A stretch of DNA of 64,000 nucleotides from Mycobacteriales bacterium (GTDB lineage Bacteria > Actinomycetota > Actinomycetes > Mycobacteriales > QHCD01). The notes beneath the pieces were generated by a model. That model had not been told where the DNA came from and ran no database searches. It worked only from the letters and a program-made list of their open reading frames with translations. This document shows, in pieces, positions 53,367-63,000 of the stretch. Every line of letters begins with the position of its first letter. Positions within the stretch are counted from its first letter, which is position 1. Made by a program: the position numbers and the translations under genes. Where the stretch lies: contig DASXJE010000147.1 in NCBI GenBank assembly GCA_036497565.1, positions 1-64,000 of the forward strand, in the 5' to 3' direction.

Positions 53367-54112
53367 ACGACTTCGAGGGTCTGGCCGCGATAGTGACCGG
53401 TGGCGGATCCGGGATCGGGCTGGCGACCGCGTCGCTGCTGGCCGAGCGGGGCGCTGAGGTGGCCGTGCTCGACGTCGACCCGTCACCGGCGCCCAAACCG
53501 CTGCTGGGCTTCCCCGCCGACGTCACCGACGACGCCTCCGTGCGGGCGGCGGTCGATGAGGCCGTGACCGCGCTCGGCCGGCTCGACGTCGTCGTCAACA
53601 ACGCCGGCATCGGCGCGCAGGGAACGGTCGAGGACAACAGCGACGACGAGTGGCACCGGGTCTTCGACGTCAACGTGGTGGGCATGGTGCGCGTCGCCCG
53701 GGCCGCGCTCCCCCACCTACGCCGGTCCGCGCACCCCGCGATCGTCAACACCTGCTCTGTCGCGGCCACCGCGGGCCTCCCGCAGCGGGCGCTCTACTCG
53801 GCCAGCAAGGGCGCGGTGCAGTCGCTCACCATGGCGATGTCCGCAGACCTCGCGCGCGACGGTGTGCGGGTCAACTGCGTCAACCCGGGCACCGTCGACA
53901 CCCCGTGGGTGGGTCGCCTGCTCGACGCGGCGGCGGATCCGGCCGGCGAGCGGGCCGCGCTCGAAGCCCGCCAGCCGATCGGCCGGCTGGTCTCCGCCGA
54001 CGAGGTCGCCCAGGCGATCGCCTACCTCGCGAGCCCGCTCTCGGCGTCGACCACCGGTACGGCGCTGGCCGTCGACGGCGGCATGCAGGGTCTGCGGCTG
54101 CGCCCCGCGTAG
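53363..54112 (+). CDS. Short-chain dehydrogenase, 2-keto-3-deoxy-L-fuconate dehydrogenase-like
   Basis: 249 aa classical [22 protein letters not shown] (nucleotide loop), DVDPSP (NAD preference), VVNNAGIG, catalytic Ser in NTCSVAAT and [15 protein letters not shown] (Tyr-x3-Lys), C-terminal [12 protein letters not shown]. By context it oxidises KDF at C4. The ATG overlaps the dehydratase stop (ATGA). Ends 2 bases from the convergent rny gene. Confidence 0.9.
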   Translation: MNDFEGLAAIVTGGGSGIGLATASLLAERGAEVAVLDVDPSPAPKPLLGFPADVTDDASVRAAVDEAVTALGRLDVVVNNAGIGAQGTVEDNSDDEWHRVFDVNVVGMVRVARAALPHLRRSAHPAIVNTCSVAATAGLPQRALYSASKGAVQSLTMAMSADLARDGVRVNCVNPGTVDTPWVGRLLDAAADPAGERAALEARQPIGRLVSADEVAQAIAYLASPLSASTTGTALAVDGGMQGLRLRPA

Positions 54113-54114
54113 CC

Positions 54115-55917
54115 TCAGCGGGCGATCTCGGTGGCCCGGGATTCCCGGACGACCGTCACCCGGATCTGGCCCGGGTAGGTCAGATCGGCTTCGATCTGCT
54201 TCGCCACGTCGCGGGCCAGCATCTGGGCCCCGAGGTCGTCGACCTCCTCGGGCGAGACCATCACCCGCACCTCGCGGCCAGCCTGCATGGCGAAGACCTT
54301 CTCCACCCCGGGCCGGCTGCCGGCGATCTGCTCGATCTGCTCGAGCCGGTGGACGTAGGACTCGAGGCTCTCCCGGCGGGCACCGGGGCGCCCGCCGGAG
54401 CAGGCATCGGCGGCCTGGGTGAGTACCGCCTCGATCGTCTGTGGGGCGACCTCGTTGTGGTGCGCCTCGATCGCATGGACGACGTCGGGGTGCTCGCCGT
54501 ACTTGCGGGCCAGCTCGGCGCCGATGATGGCGTGGCTGCCGGAGACCTCGTGGGTCAGCGCCTTGCCGATGTCGTGCAGGAACGCCGCCCGGGTCAGCAG
54601 GGCGGTGGGCATGTGCAGCTCGGCGGCCATGATCCCGGCGATGTGCGCCGTCTCGATCAGGTGGGCGAGCACGTTCTGGCCGTAGGAGGTGCGGTAACGC
54701 AGCCGGCCCAACAGGGCGATCAGCTCCGGGTGGATCTCGCCGACACCCACCTCGAGAACGGCCTCTTCCCCGGCGCGGAGGCACAGCGCGTCGATCTCGA
54801 CCTTGCTCTGCTCGTAGACCTCCTCGATCCGGTGCGGATGGATCCGGCCGTCGAGGATGAGCTTCTCCAGGGTGAGCCGGCCGATCTCGCGGCGTACCGG
54901 GTCGAAGCAGGACAGCAGCACGGCTTCGGGGGTGTCGTCGATGATCACGTTGACGCCGGTGACCGATTCGAACGCCCGGATATTGCGGCCCTCGCGGCCG
55001 ATGATGCGGCCCTTCATCTCATCGGCCGGCAGGTGCATGACGCTGACCACGCTCTCCGCGGTCTGGTCGCTGGCGATGCGCTGGATGGCGTCGGTGACGA
55101 TCTGGCGGGCCCGCTGCTCCGCGGTCGCGGTGGCCGCCGCCTCCGCGTCGCGGACGACGATCGCGGACTCCCGGCGTACCTGCGACTCCAGCACCGTGAG
55201 GAGCTCGGCCTTGGCGTCGGCTGCGGTCAGCCCGGCGGCGCGTTCGAGCGCCCGCTGGTAGTCGGCGTCGAACTCCTCCAGCTCGCTCTCCCGGACGTCG
55301 AGCGCATGCTGCGTGTCGATCAGCTCCCGGTCACGCTGGTCCAGCCGGGCCCGGTCCTCGTCGAGCCGGGCCTCGCGCTCGACCACCCGCTGCTCGCGGC
55401 GTTCGGCGTCGGCGAGTGCCGCCCGGGCCGTCTCGGTGATCCGCTCGGCCTCCCGCTGTGCGTCCTGCTCGGCCCGGTGCCGGGCCCGTTGCACCACAGC
55501 AGTCGCGTCGAGGTCGGCCTGTCGGCGCAGGTTGTCGGTCTCGACCGCGAGCGCGTGCCGGGCTTCGTCGGCCTCCTGGGCGACGGTCCGCCGGACCGAG
55601 GCGGCCTCCGCCTCCGCCCGACGCCGTGCGGTCGCAGCGGACGACTCCGCCTCGGCACGGGCGGTAGCGATGATGCGGGCGGCCTCCTCCGACGCGTCCT
55701 CGCCGGCCGCGTGGTCGGCAGCCGCGGTGGCAACAGGGTCGACCGGACTCGTGGACGCCTCGGGCGGGTGCTGCGGGGTGGTTTCCGCCGGGGACTGGGT
55801 GCGACCGGCGATGGCCTTGGCCCGACTGGTCACCACCACCACGCGAATCAAGACGACGACACCGACGAGGACGACGCCAAGAAGCACCACGATGAGCGCC
55901 TGGAGGAGACCTGACAC
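54115..55917 (-). CDS. rny: Ribonuclease Y
   Basis: 600 aa membrane-anchored endoribonuclease for mRNA turnover. N-terminal transmembrane helix (LLQALIVVLLGVVLVGVVVLI), a long coiled coil rich in Ala/Glu/Arg (residues about 90-260), KH domain (MKGRIIGREGRNIRAFESV) and HD domain (FLHDIGKALTHEVSGSH). The linker and coiled coil are longer than in Bacillus. GTG at 55917 with GAGGAGG 5 bases upstream. Flanked upstream by a 364-base non-coding region. Confidence 0.94.
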   Translation of the reverse strand: MSGLLQALIVVLLGVVLVGVVVLIRVVVVTSRAKAIAGRTQSPAETTPQHPPEASTSPVDPVATAAADHAAGEDASEEAARIIATARAEAESSAATARRRAEAEAASVRRTVAQEADEARHALAVETDNLRRQADLDATAVVQRARHRAEQDAQREAERITETARAALADAERREQRVVEREARLDEDRARLDQRDRELIDTQHALDVRESELEEFDADYQRALERAAGLTAADAKAELLTVLESQVRRESAIVVRDAEAAATATAEQRARQIVTDAIQRIASDQTAESVVSVMHLPADEMKGRIIGREGRNIRAFESVTGVNVIIDDTPEAVLLSCFDPVRREIGRLTLEKLILDGRIHPHRIEEVYEQSKVEIDALCLRAGEEAVLEVGVGEIHPELIALLGRLRYRTSYGQNVLAHLIETAHIAGIMAAELHMPTALLTRAAFLHDIGKALTHEVSGSHAIIGAELARKYGEHPDVVHAIEAHHNEVAPQTIEAVLTQAADACSGGRPGARRESLESYVHRLEQIEQIAGSRPGVEKVFAMQAGREVRVMVSPEEVDDLGAQMLARDVAKQIEADLTYPGQIRVTVVRESRATEIAR

Positions 55918-56281
55918 GTCAACCTCCTCTGTCGGCTTCCCACCGTGCGTGCGCACGGTGCTGCGGTACGAGGAGTCACCGACGCCGACGCACTGCGGGC
56001 GCCGGTCACCTGCCCCGGCGGCTCGTCGGCCACGACACCCGCGCCCGGAGGGCGCGACACACAGACCCCGCAGATACGGGAACACGCCCAACCCTGGGCG
56101 GTGAGAACGGTCAACCTAGATGGTGTACCTAGGCGGTGTCGGTCGGACTGCTCTATATGGGCGTATCGGACACATGCAGTGGCAGGGTTAACTCCTCGTA
56201 CTCTGAGGCTAAATCCGGCCCTGGGGACGGTCAAGCTGAGGACCGGCCCGCCGGTCTCCGACACGCCAGGTCTGGCGACGG
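55918..56281. other. Non-coding region between recX and rny
   Basis: No gene is supported in these 364 bases. It contains a hairpin CACCGTG/CACGGTG (55941-55960) in the rny leader, a GCGCCC/GGGCGC hairpin near 56041, repeated CCTAG motifs (56115-56133), an AT-rich stretch TCTATATGG (56151-56159), and GTTAAC near 56190. The minus-strand TTGACC at 56109-56114 is a possible -35, but no -10 fits well. Probably holds the rny promoter and the recX terminator. Confidence 0.5.
56241..56256 (-). terminator. Candidate terminator after recX
   Basis: GACCGG-CCCG-CCGGTC is a 6-bp perfect stem, 25 bases after the recX stop. It has no U-run. It could equally be a structure in the rny leader. Confidence 0.4.
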
Positions 56282-56917
56282 CTACGGACCGTCGCCGAGC
56301 GAGAGATCGACCGCCTCCGCCGCGTCGGGGTCGCCGCGGCCCGCGAGGTCATCGATCTGACTCCCCCGCGCCGTCAGCTCCTCCCGGACCACGCGATAGG
56401 CGAGGCCCGCGGGATAGCCCTTGCGGGCGAGCAGTCCCAGCAGCCGACGCTGGCGCGTGACCGGATCGAGCCGGGCGTCGCCGCTGCCGGCCAGCCGGCG
56501 GCGGACGAGGGCCCGAGCGGTCTGCTCCTCGGTGTCCGGGTCGAGCTCCCCCACCGCCTCCGCCGTCGTCTCGGGGTCGACCCCGCGGTGCCGCAGCTCC
56601 GCGCTCAGCGCCCGGCCGGCCAGCCCGCGACCGTGGTGCCGCGAGCTCACCCAGGAGCGGGCGAAGGTGGCATCGTCGATCAGTCCGACCTCGCCCAACC
56701 GGGCGAGCACCCGGCCCGCAGCCTCGTCGGGGACGCCACGTCGGGACAGCGCGTCCGCGAGCTGGGCCCGGGTGCGCGGCCCCTGGGTCAGCAGGCGCAG
56801 ACAGATGGTCCTTGCCACCGACTCCGGATCGGCCGGCGGGCCGGTGCCGCGATCGTCGGTACGGTCGTCGGCCCGGTCCGACCGCGAGGAACGACGGGTC
56901 GCACGCCGGGTGCTCAT
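56282..56917 (-). CDS. recX: Recombination regulatory protein RecX
   Basis: 211 aa inhibitor of RecA filaments. Basic Arg/Ser/Asp-rich N-terminal tail, then the three-helix repeats: ICLRLLTQGPRTRAQLADAL, GLIDDATFARSWVSSRHHGRG and RGVDPETTAEAV. The ATG lies 4 bases after the recA stop, so it is co-translated with recA. Confidence 0.93.
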   Translation of the reverse strand: MSTRRATRRSSRSDRADDRTDDRGTGPPADPESVARTICLRLLTQGPRTRAQLADALSRRGVPDEAAGRVLARLGEVGLIDDATFARSWVSSRHHGRGLAGRALSAELRHRGVDPETTAEAVGELDPDTEEQTARALVRRRLAGSGDARLDPVTRQRRLLGLLARKGYPAGLAYRVVREELTARGSQIDDLAGRGDPDAAEAVDLSLGDGP

Positions 56918-56921
56918 CCGA

Positions 56922-57971
56922 TCAGAAGTCGACCGGTGCCGGTGCCGGCGTCTCCGCGCCGGCCTCGGCATCCAGCTGGGCGCCGATCCCCATCTTCTCC
57001 TTGATCTTTTTCTCGATCTCGTCGGCGAGATCGGGGTTGTCCCGCAGGAACGCCCGCGAATTCTCCTTGCCCTGCCCGAGCTGGTCGCCGTCGTAGGTGT
57101 ACCAGGCACCGGACTTGCGGACGATCGACTGCTCGACGCCGACGTCGAGCAGCGAGCCTTCCCGGCTGATCCCGACGCCGTAGACGATGTCGAACTCGGC
57201 CTGCTTGAACGGCGGGGCCACCTTGTTCTTGACCACCTTGACCCGGGTCCGGTTGGCCACGGCCTCGCCGCCGTCCTTGAGCGTCTCGATCCGGCGTACG
57301 TCGAGCCGCACCGAGGAGTAGAACTTCAGCGCCCGCCCGCCGGAGGTGGTCTCGGGCGAGCCGAACATCACGCCGATCTTCTCCCGGAGCTGGTTGATGA
57401 AGATCGCCGTGGTGTTGGAGGTGTTGAGCCCACCGGTCATCTTGCGCAGCGCCTGGCTCATCAGCCGGGCCTGCAGGCCGACGTGGGAGTCGCCCATCTC
57501 ACCCTCGATCTCCGCGCGGGGGACGAGCGCGGCCACCGAGTCGATCACCACGATGTCGAGCGCGCCGGAGCGCACCAGCATGTCGGCGATCTCCAGCGCC
57601 TGCTCGCCGGTGTCCGGCTGGGACACCAGCAGGGCATCGGTGTCGACGCCGAGCGCCTTCGCGTATTCCGGGTCGAGCGCGTGCTCGGCGTCGATGAAGG
57701 CCGCGATCCCGCCGGCCGCCTGCGCATTGGCGACCGCGTGCAGGGCGACGGTCGTCTTACCCGAGGACTCCGGGCCATAGATCTCGACCACCCGCCCGCG
57801 CGGGAGGCCGCCGATGCCGAGCGCGGCGTCGAGGGCGATCGATCCCGTCGGGATGACCTGTATCGGAGCGCGGGTCTCGTCGCCGAGCCGCATCACCGAG
57901 CCCCGGCCGAACTGCTTGTCGATCTGGGCGAGCGCGACGTCAAGGGCCTTCTCGCGGTCCAGTCCTGCCAT
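56922..57971 (-). CDS. recA: Recombinase RecA
   Basis: 349 aa strand-exchange ATPase and LexA co-protease. Walker [10 protein letters not shown] at residues 66-74, [29 protein letters not shown], loop L2 around [21 protein letters not shown], and an acidic C-terminus. No intein, unlike M. tuberculosis recA. ATG at 57971. Two control elements lie upstream: a PafBC-type promoter at 58034-58056 and an SOS box at 58111-58126. Confidence 0.98.
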   Translation of the reverse strand: MAGLDREKALDVALAQIDKQFGRGSVMRLGDETRAPIQVIPTGSIALDAALGIGGLPRGRVVEIYGPESSGKTTVALHAVANAQAAGGIAAFIDAEHALDPEYAKALGVDTDALLVSQPDTGEQALEIADMLVRSGALDIVVIDSVAALVPRAEIEGEMGDSHVGLQARLMSQALRKMTGGLNTSNTTAIFINQLREKIGVMFGSPETTSGGRALKFYSSVRLDVRRIETLKDGGEAVANRTRVKVVKNKVAPPFKQAEFDIVYGVGISREGSLLDVGVEQSIVRKSGAWYTYDGDQLGQGKENSRAFLRDNPDLADEIEKKIKEKMGIGAQLDAEAGAETPAPAPVDF

Positions 57972-58033
57972 GAGGTCCACCTCTTCGTCGGCGGCCCGCG
58001 CTGGGCGGCACCGCGCCGTTTCTGTCATCGGTG

Positions 58034-58056
58034 ACGCTAGAGCCGGCCTCCGACAA
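58034..58056 (-). promoter_or_regulatory. PafBC (RecA-NDp)-type promoter of recA
   Basis: On the minus strand TTGTCGGAG (58048-58056) is followed by 8 bases and then TAGCGT (58034-58039). The mycobacterial LexA-independent damage promoter is TTGTCRGTG-N8-TAnnnT; this differs at one position in the first part and fits the rest, including the spacing. It lies 63 bases before the recA start. Confidence 0.75.
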
Positions 58057-58110
58057 AAGGCGCCGGCCGAGCCAACCTGTGGATCACCGTGGTGTCTGGG
58101 GACAGCCTAG

Positions 58111-58126
58111 GCGAACAGGTGTTCGA
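58111..58126. promoter_or_regulatory. LexA SOS box upstream of recA
   Basis: GCGAACAGGTGTTCGA has one change (first base) from TCGAAC-N4-GTTCGA. It lies about 140 bases before the recA start and after the end of DUF3046, so it should serve recA. Confidence 0.88.
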
Positions 58127-58201
58127 TCGCGGCGGCCGACACGCCGGGTGGCGCGATCCATGCCGGAGCGGATCCGACGACCGCCCGGGGAGAGCGAGCG
58201 A

Positions 58202-58396
58202 CTACCGCTCCCGCGCCGGCAGGCCGAACTCGTCGCACACGGCGCGCCAGACCGCCTTGGTGTCGACCCCGGCCTCGAGCGCCTCCGTCGCGGTGCGCCC
58301 GCCCAGGCCGGCCATCACATGGTCGCGGGCCAGCGAGTCGGCGTAACTCTCGCCGAAGTGGCTGCGCATCCGCGCCCAGAAGTCGGTCAGCCGCAC
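58202..58396 (-). CDS. DUF3046 protein
   Basis: 64 aa, all in the conserved core RLTDFWARMRSHFGESYADSLARDH and DTKAVWRAVCDEFGLP. Small helical protein always found next to recA in actinobacteria (Rv2738c). Function unknown. GTG at 58396 aligns with the family N-terminus (MRLTDFW). Confidence 0.88.
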   Translation of the reverse strand: MRLTDFWARMRSHFGESYADSLARDHVMAGLGGRTATEALEAGVDTKAVWRAVCDEFGLPARER

Positions 58397-58543
58397 CGGG
58401 CCAGCGTAGTCGGCGCCCGGTGGGTGGGGCGAGGGCAGCAGCACGGCTGCCGGCTGTCGATGCCGGTCCATTCGTCCGCGCGGAAGGCGATACCCCGAAA
58501 CCGATTTTAATCCCTATCTAACTGGTAGACTTTGAGGATGAAC

Positions 58544-59971
58544 ATGGGGGGACAACACGATTCCGGCCGTCCACGGACGGTCGCGATCGTCGGCGGCGGC
58601 GCCAGCGGAGCGCTCACGGCCGTCGCGCTGACCCGCCTCGCCGATCGATCGGACCGGGCCATCCGGGTCCAGCTCTTCGATCCGACCACTAGACCAGGCC
58701 GGGGGCTCGCCTACGGAACGACCGACCTGCGGCATCTGCTCAACGTCCGGGCCGGCCGGATGAGCGCCTTCCCCGACGAGCCCGACGACTTCGTCCGGTG
58801 GGCCGAGTCCGCCGGCATCGACGTACACCACGACACCTTCCTGCCGCGGCGCTACTACGGCGACTACCTCGCCGGACTCGTGGACGACGCCGTGCGCACC
58901 GGCGTCTTAGAGGTCCGCCGGGGATGGGTACGGGCAGTCCGGCGGACCGAACACGGCTTCGACCTGCAGACCACCGACGGCGCCGCCCGGGCCGACGCCG
59001 TCGTCCTCGCCTACGGCAACCTGCCGCCGGCCACTCCGGGCTCGACCGCCACGCGATGCGACCTGGTCAACGCCTGGGAGAGCGACGCGCTCGAGCGACT
59101 TCCCGACGACGGTCCGCTGCTGCTCGTCGGCACCGGGCTGACGGCGGTCGACGCAGCGCTGACCGTGCTCGGCGACCACCCGCAGCGACGGGCGATCGCG
59201 GTGAGCCGGCACGGTCTCCTGCCGCGTAGTCACCAGTCGGGACCCGAAGGGGTCTGGTCCACCCCGATCCCCGCGGCCGGCGAGCCGCTCACCGTCGCCG
59301 GCCTCCGGGCGCTGCTCCACCGGGAGGTCGCCGCGGCGGCACGGGCCGGCGTGGACTGGCGGGCGGTCATGAACGGCCTCCGCCCGGTGACGCAGGGCAT
59401 CTGGATCCGCCTGTCGGAGGACGAGCGCCGGATCTTCCTCGCGACCGCGGCCCGCGAGTGGGAGGTCCATCGGCACCGGACGGCGCCGGCAGTCACGGAA
59501 GCGCTGGACCGCCTGATGGCCGACGGCCGACTGACCATCCGCCGCGCGGCGCTGGTCGGGGCCAAACCCGATCCCCCGGGCTACCGGGCGTTGCTCGAAG
59601 CACCGGACGGGACACGGGACGAGCTCCGAGTGGCGGCGATCCTCAACTGCACCGGTCCGCGCACCGACGTCACCGGCTCCGACGACCCGCTACTGGCCTC
59701 GATGCTCGCCGACGGCCTGATCCGGCCCGATCCGCTCCATCTCGGACTCGACACCGACGACCTCGGCGCGCTCGTCGACCGCGACGGAGACAGCGACCCG
59801 CGTCTGATCACCGTCGGGCCGCCTCGCCGGGGCGGGCTCTGGGAGTGCAACGCCGTGCCGGAGATCCGCGACCTGGCGGCACAGGCGGCCCGTCATCTGC
59901 TCGCCGAGCTCGATGTCGAACCGGAGGCGCTGGCGGACGACCGTGCGGTCGCCGGAGCGGCCCGGCACTGA
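58544..59971 (+). CDS. FAD/NAD(P)-binding oxidoreductase (COG4529 type)
   Basis: 475 aa. N-terminal dinucleotide fold TVAIVGGGASGALTAVAL, then PGRGLAYGTTDLRHLLNVRAGRMSA-like segment typical of the NAD_binding_9 family, a second nucleotide motif LLLVGTGLTAVDAALTV and C-terminal GGLWECNAVPEIRDLAAQA. Substrate unknown; related genes occur with sulfur or siderophore functions. ATG at 58544 has GAGG 6 bases upstream; TTG 58532 and ATG 58538 are alternatives. The 30 bases upstream are unusually AT-rich and include TCTAACTGGTAGA. Confidence 0.82.
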   Translation: MGGQHDSGRPRTVAIVGGGASGALTAVALTRLADRSDRAIRVQLFDPTTRPGRGLAYGTTDLRHLLNVRAGRMSAFPDEPDDFVRWAESAGIDVHHDTFLPRRYYGDYLAGLVDDAVRTGVLEVRRGWVRAVRRTEHGFDLQTTDGAARADAVVLAYGNLPPATPGSTATRCDLVNAWESDALERLPDDGPLLLVGTGLTAVDAALTVLGDHPQRRAIAVSRHGLLPRSHQSGPEGVWSTPIPAAGEPLTVAGLRALLHREVAAAARAGVDWRAVMNGLRPVTQGIWIRLSEDERRIFLATAAREWEVHRHRTAPAVTEALDRLMADGRLTIRRAALVGAKPDPPGYRALLEAPDGTRDELRVAAILNCTGPRTDVTGSDDPLLASMLADGLIRPDPLHLGLDTDDLGALVDRDGDSDPRLITVGPPRRGGLWECNAVPEIRDLAAQAARHLLAELDVEPEALADDRAVAGAARH

Positions 59972-59999
59972 CGGTCGACGCCGAGGTCGCCGTCGACCG
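59972..59999 (+). terminator. Hairpin after the oxidoreductase gene
   Basis: CGGTCGACG (59972-59980) pairs with CGTCGACCG (59991-59999), immediately after the stop codon. No U-run. Candidate terminator separating it from lhr. Confidence 0.5.
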
Positions 60000-60001
60000 G
60001 A

Positions 60002-60029
60002 TTGAGCACCCGCGAACCTGTCGTACCCT
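60002..60029 (+). promoter_or_regulatory. Probable lhr promoter
   Basis: TTGAGC (60002-60007), 16-base spacer, TACCCT (60024-60029). Both hexamers fit a sigma-70-type promoter moderately. The lhr start codon follows 14 bases after the -10, so the leader is short. Confidence 0.5.
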
Positions 60030-60043
60030 CGGTGCAGGATGCG

Positions 60044-63000
60044 ATGGTGAGCACAATCGACGACTTCTCGCCGGCCACCCGGGCCTGGTTCGACGGGGCT
60101 TTCGCCGCCCCCACCGCCGCTCAGCAGGGTGCTTGGGACGCGATCGGGCGCGGCAGTAACACCCTGGTGGTCGCGCCGACGGGATCGGGCAAGACGCTGG
60201 CCGCGTTTCTCGCCGCCCTCGACCGGCTTGCCACCTCACCCAAACCCGACGATCCACGCCGTCGCTGCCGGGTGCTCTACGTCAGCCCGCTGAAGGCGCT
60301 CGCCGTCGACATCGAGCGCAACCTGCGTTCTCCGCTGACCGGGATCCGGCAGGCGGCTGCGCGGCTCGGCCTCCCCGAGCCCGACATCGAGGTCGCCCTC
60401 CGCTCCGGTGACACGCCGCCCGAGGAGCGCCGTGCCTTCGCCCGGCGTCCGCCGGACATCCTCATCACCACGCCGGAATCGCTCTTCCTGCTGCTCACGA
60501 GCGCCGCCCGCGAGGCGCTGCACGGCATCGACACGGTGATCGTCGACGAGGTCCACGCCGTCTGCGCCAGCAAGCGCGGCGCTCATCTGGCCGTCTCGCT
60601 CGACCGTCTCGACCTGCTCCTCGACACGCCGGCCCAGCGGATCGGCCTGTCGGCCACGGTCCGGCCGGTCGACGAGGTGAGCCGGTTCCTCGCCGGCGGA
60701 CGCCCGGTCACGGTCGTGGCGCCACCGGCGCAGAAGTCGGTGCAGTTGGAGGTCGTGGTCCCCGTCGAGGACATGTCCACCCTGGGCGAGCCGACCGGCG
60801 ACCTGTCCGGGTCCGCGACCGGCGCCGAGCAGCGCTCGTCGATCTGGCCGGCGGTCGACGAGCGGATCCTCGATCTGATCGAGGCCCACCGCAGCACCAT
60901 CGTGTTCGCGAATTCGCGCCGGCTGGCCGAGCGACTCACCTCACGCCTCAACGAGCTCGCCTATGAGCGGCAGTACGGCGAGGAGCTCGACTCCGGCTCG
61001 GGCCGGCTCCCGGCCGAGATGATGGCCCAGGCCGGCTCCGGGCCCGGCGCCCCGCCGGTGGTGGCCAGGGCGCACCACGGTTCGGTGTCGCGTGAACAGC
61101 GGGCCGTGGTGGAGGAGGAACTGAAGGCCGGGCGGCTGCCCGCGGTCGTCGCGACCAGCAGTCTGGAGCTCGGCATCGACATGGGCGCGGTCGACCTCGT
61201 GGTGCAGGTCGAGGCGCCCCCGTCGGTGGCCTCCGGCCTGCAACGGGTCGGGCGGGCCGGGCACCAGGTCGGTGCGGTCAGCCGCGGCGTCGTCTTCCCC
61301 AAGTACCGCGGTGATCTGCTCGCGGCGACGGTCGTCGCCGATCGCATGCAGGCCGGCGCGATCGAAGCGATCCGCTTCCCCCGCAATCCTCTCGACGTAC
61401 TCGCCCAGCAGATCGTCGCGATGGTCGCGATGGACGACTGGACGGTCGACGAGCTCGCCGCGATGGTCGCCCGGTCGGCCCCGTTCGCCGGGCTGCCGGC
61501 CAGCGCGCTCGAGTCGGTCCTCGACATGCTCTCCGGCCGCTACCCGTCCGACGAATTCGCCGAGCTGCGGCCGCGGATCACCTGGGACCGGGTCACCGGC
61601 GCTCTCACTGCGCGACCCGGCGCCCAGCGGCTGGCCGTCACCAGCGGCGGCACCATCCCCGACCGCGGGCTGTTCGGGGTGTTCCTGGTCGGGACGGAGG
61701 GCGAGCCGGGCCGTCGGGTCGGTGAGCTCGACGAGGAGATGGTCTACGAGTCCCGGGTGGGCGACGTCTTCCTGCTCGGGACGTCGTCATGGCGGATCGA
61801 GGACATCACCCACGATCGGGTGCTGGTCACCCCCGCCCCGGGCCAGGCGGGCAAGATGCCCTTCTGGAAGGGCGACGCGATCGGCCGTCCGCTCGAGCTC
61901 GGTCGGGCCGTCGGCGCGTTCCTGCGGACGACGGCCGGCGCGGACCGCGCCGTCGCCGAGCGCCGGCTGCGCGAGGGCGGGCTGGATCCGTGGGCGGCGA
62001 CCAATCTGCTCGACTACCTCGCCGCGCAGCGCGAGGCGACCGGGCAGCTTCCCGACGACCGCACGATCGTGGTCGAGCGGTTCCGCGACGAGCTGGGCGA
62101 CTGGCGCCTCGTCGTCCACTCCCCGTTCGGCGCACAGGTCAACGCACCCTGGGCGCAGGCGATCGGTGCCCGGCTGCGGGAGCGCTACGGCGTCGACGTG
62201 ACGTCGATGCACGCCGACGACGGCATCGTGCTCCAGCTGCCGGAGAACGACGCCGAGCCGCCGACGGCGGAGCTGGCGGTCTTCGAGCCGGAGGAGATCG
62301 AGTCGCTGGTCACCGCGGAGGTGGGCGGGTCGGCGTTGTTCGCCTCCCGGTTCCGGGAGTGCGCGGGCCGCGCCCTGCTTCTACCCAAGCGGGACCCACG
62401 ACGGCGTACTCCGCTCTGGCAACAGCGCCGGCGGGCGGCCCAGTTGCTGCAGGTCGCGAGCGACTACGGCTCGTTCCCCGTCGTGCTCGAGACCATGCGC
62501 GAGTGCCTGCAGGACGTCTTCGACGTGCCCGGGCTGGTCGAACTGATGGGTGACCTGCGATCGCGCCGGGTGCGCCTCGTCGAGGTCGAGACCCGGCAGG
62601 CATCGCCGTTCGCGCAGTCGCTGCTCTTCGGCTACGTCGGGATGTTCATCTACGAAGGCGACGCGCCGCTGGCCGAGCGACGGGCCCAGGCCCTGTCGCT
62701 GGACAACGCGCTGCTCGCCGAGCTGCTCGGCCAGGCCGAGCTGCGCGAATTGCTCGATCCCGACGCCCTCGCCGAGGTCGAGGCCGAGCTGCAGCGGCTC
62801 GCCGACTCCCGCAAGGCCTACGACGTCGAGTCGACGGCCGATCTGCTCCGCCTCGTCGGCGACCTCACCACCGCCGAAGCCGTCGCCCGCGGAGCGCAGC
62901 CCCGGTGGCTGGCCGAGCTCGAGGAGTCGCGGCGGGCACTGCGGATCCGGATCGCCGGCGAGGAGCGGTGGATCGGGATCGAGGACGCCGGACGGGTCCG

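Noticed and set aside
56922-57971. Possible intein in recA
   Set aside because: The Walker A region and all RecA motifs are continuous in 349 residues; no insertion.
60014-60045. PafBC or LexA site upstream of lhr
   Set aside because: CTGTCGTAC and GCGAAC half-site matches are weak, with several mismatches in each motif.
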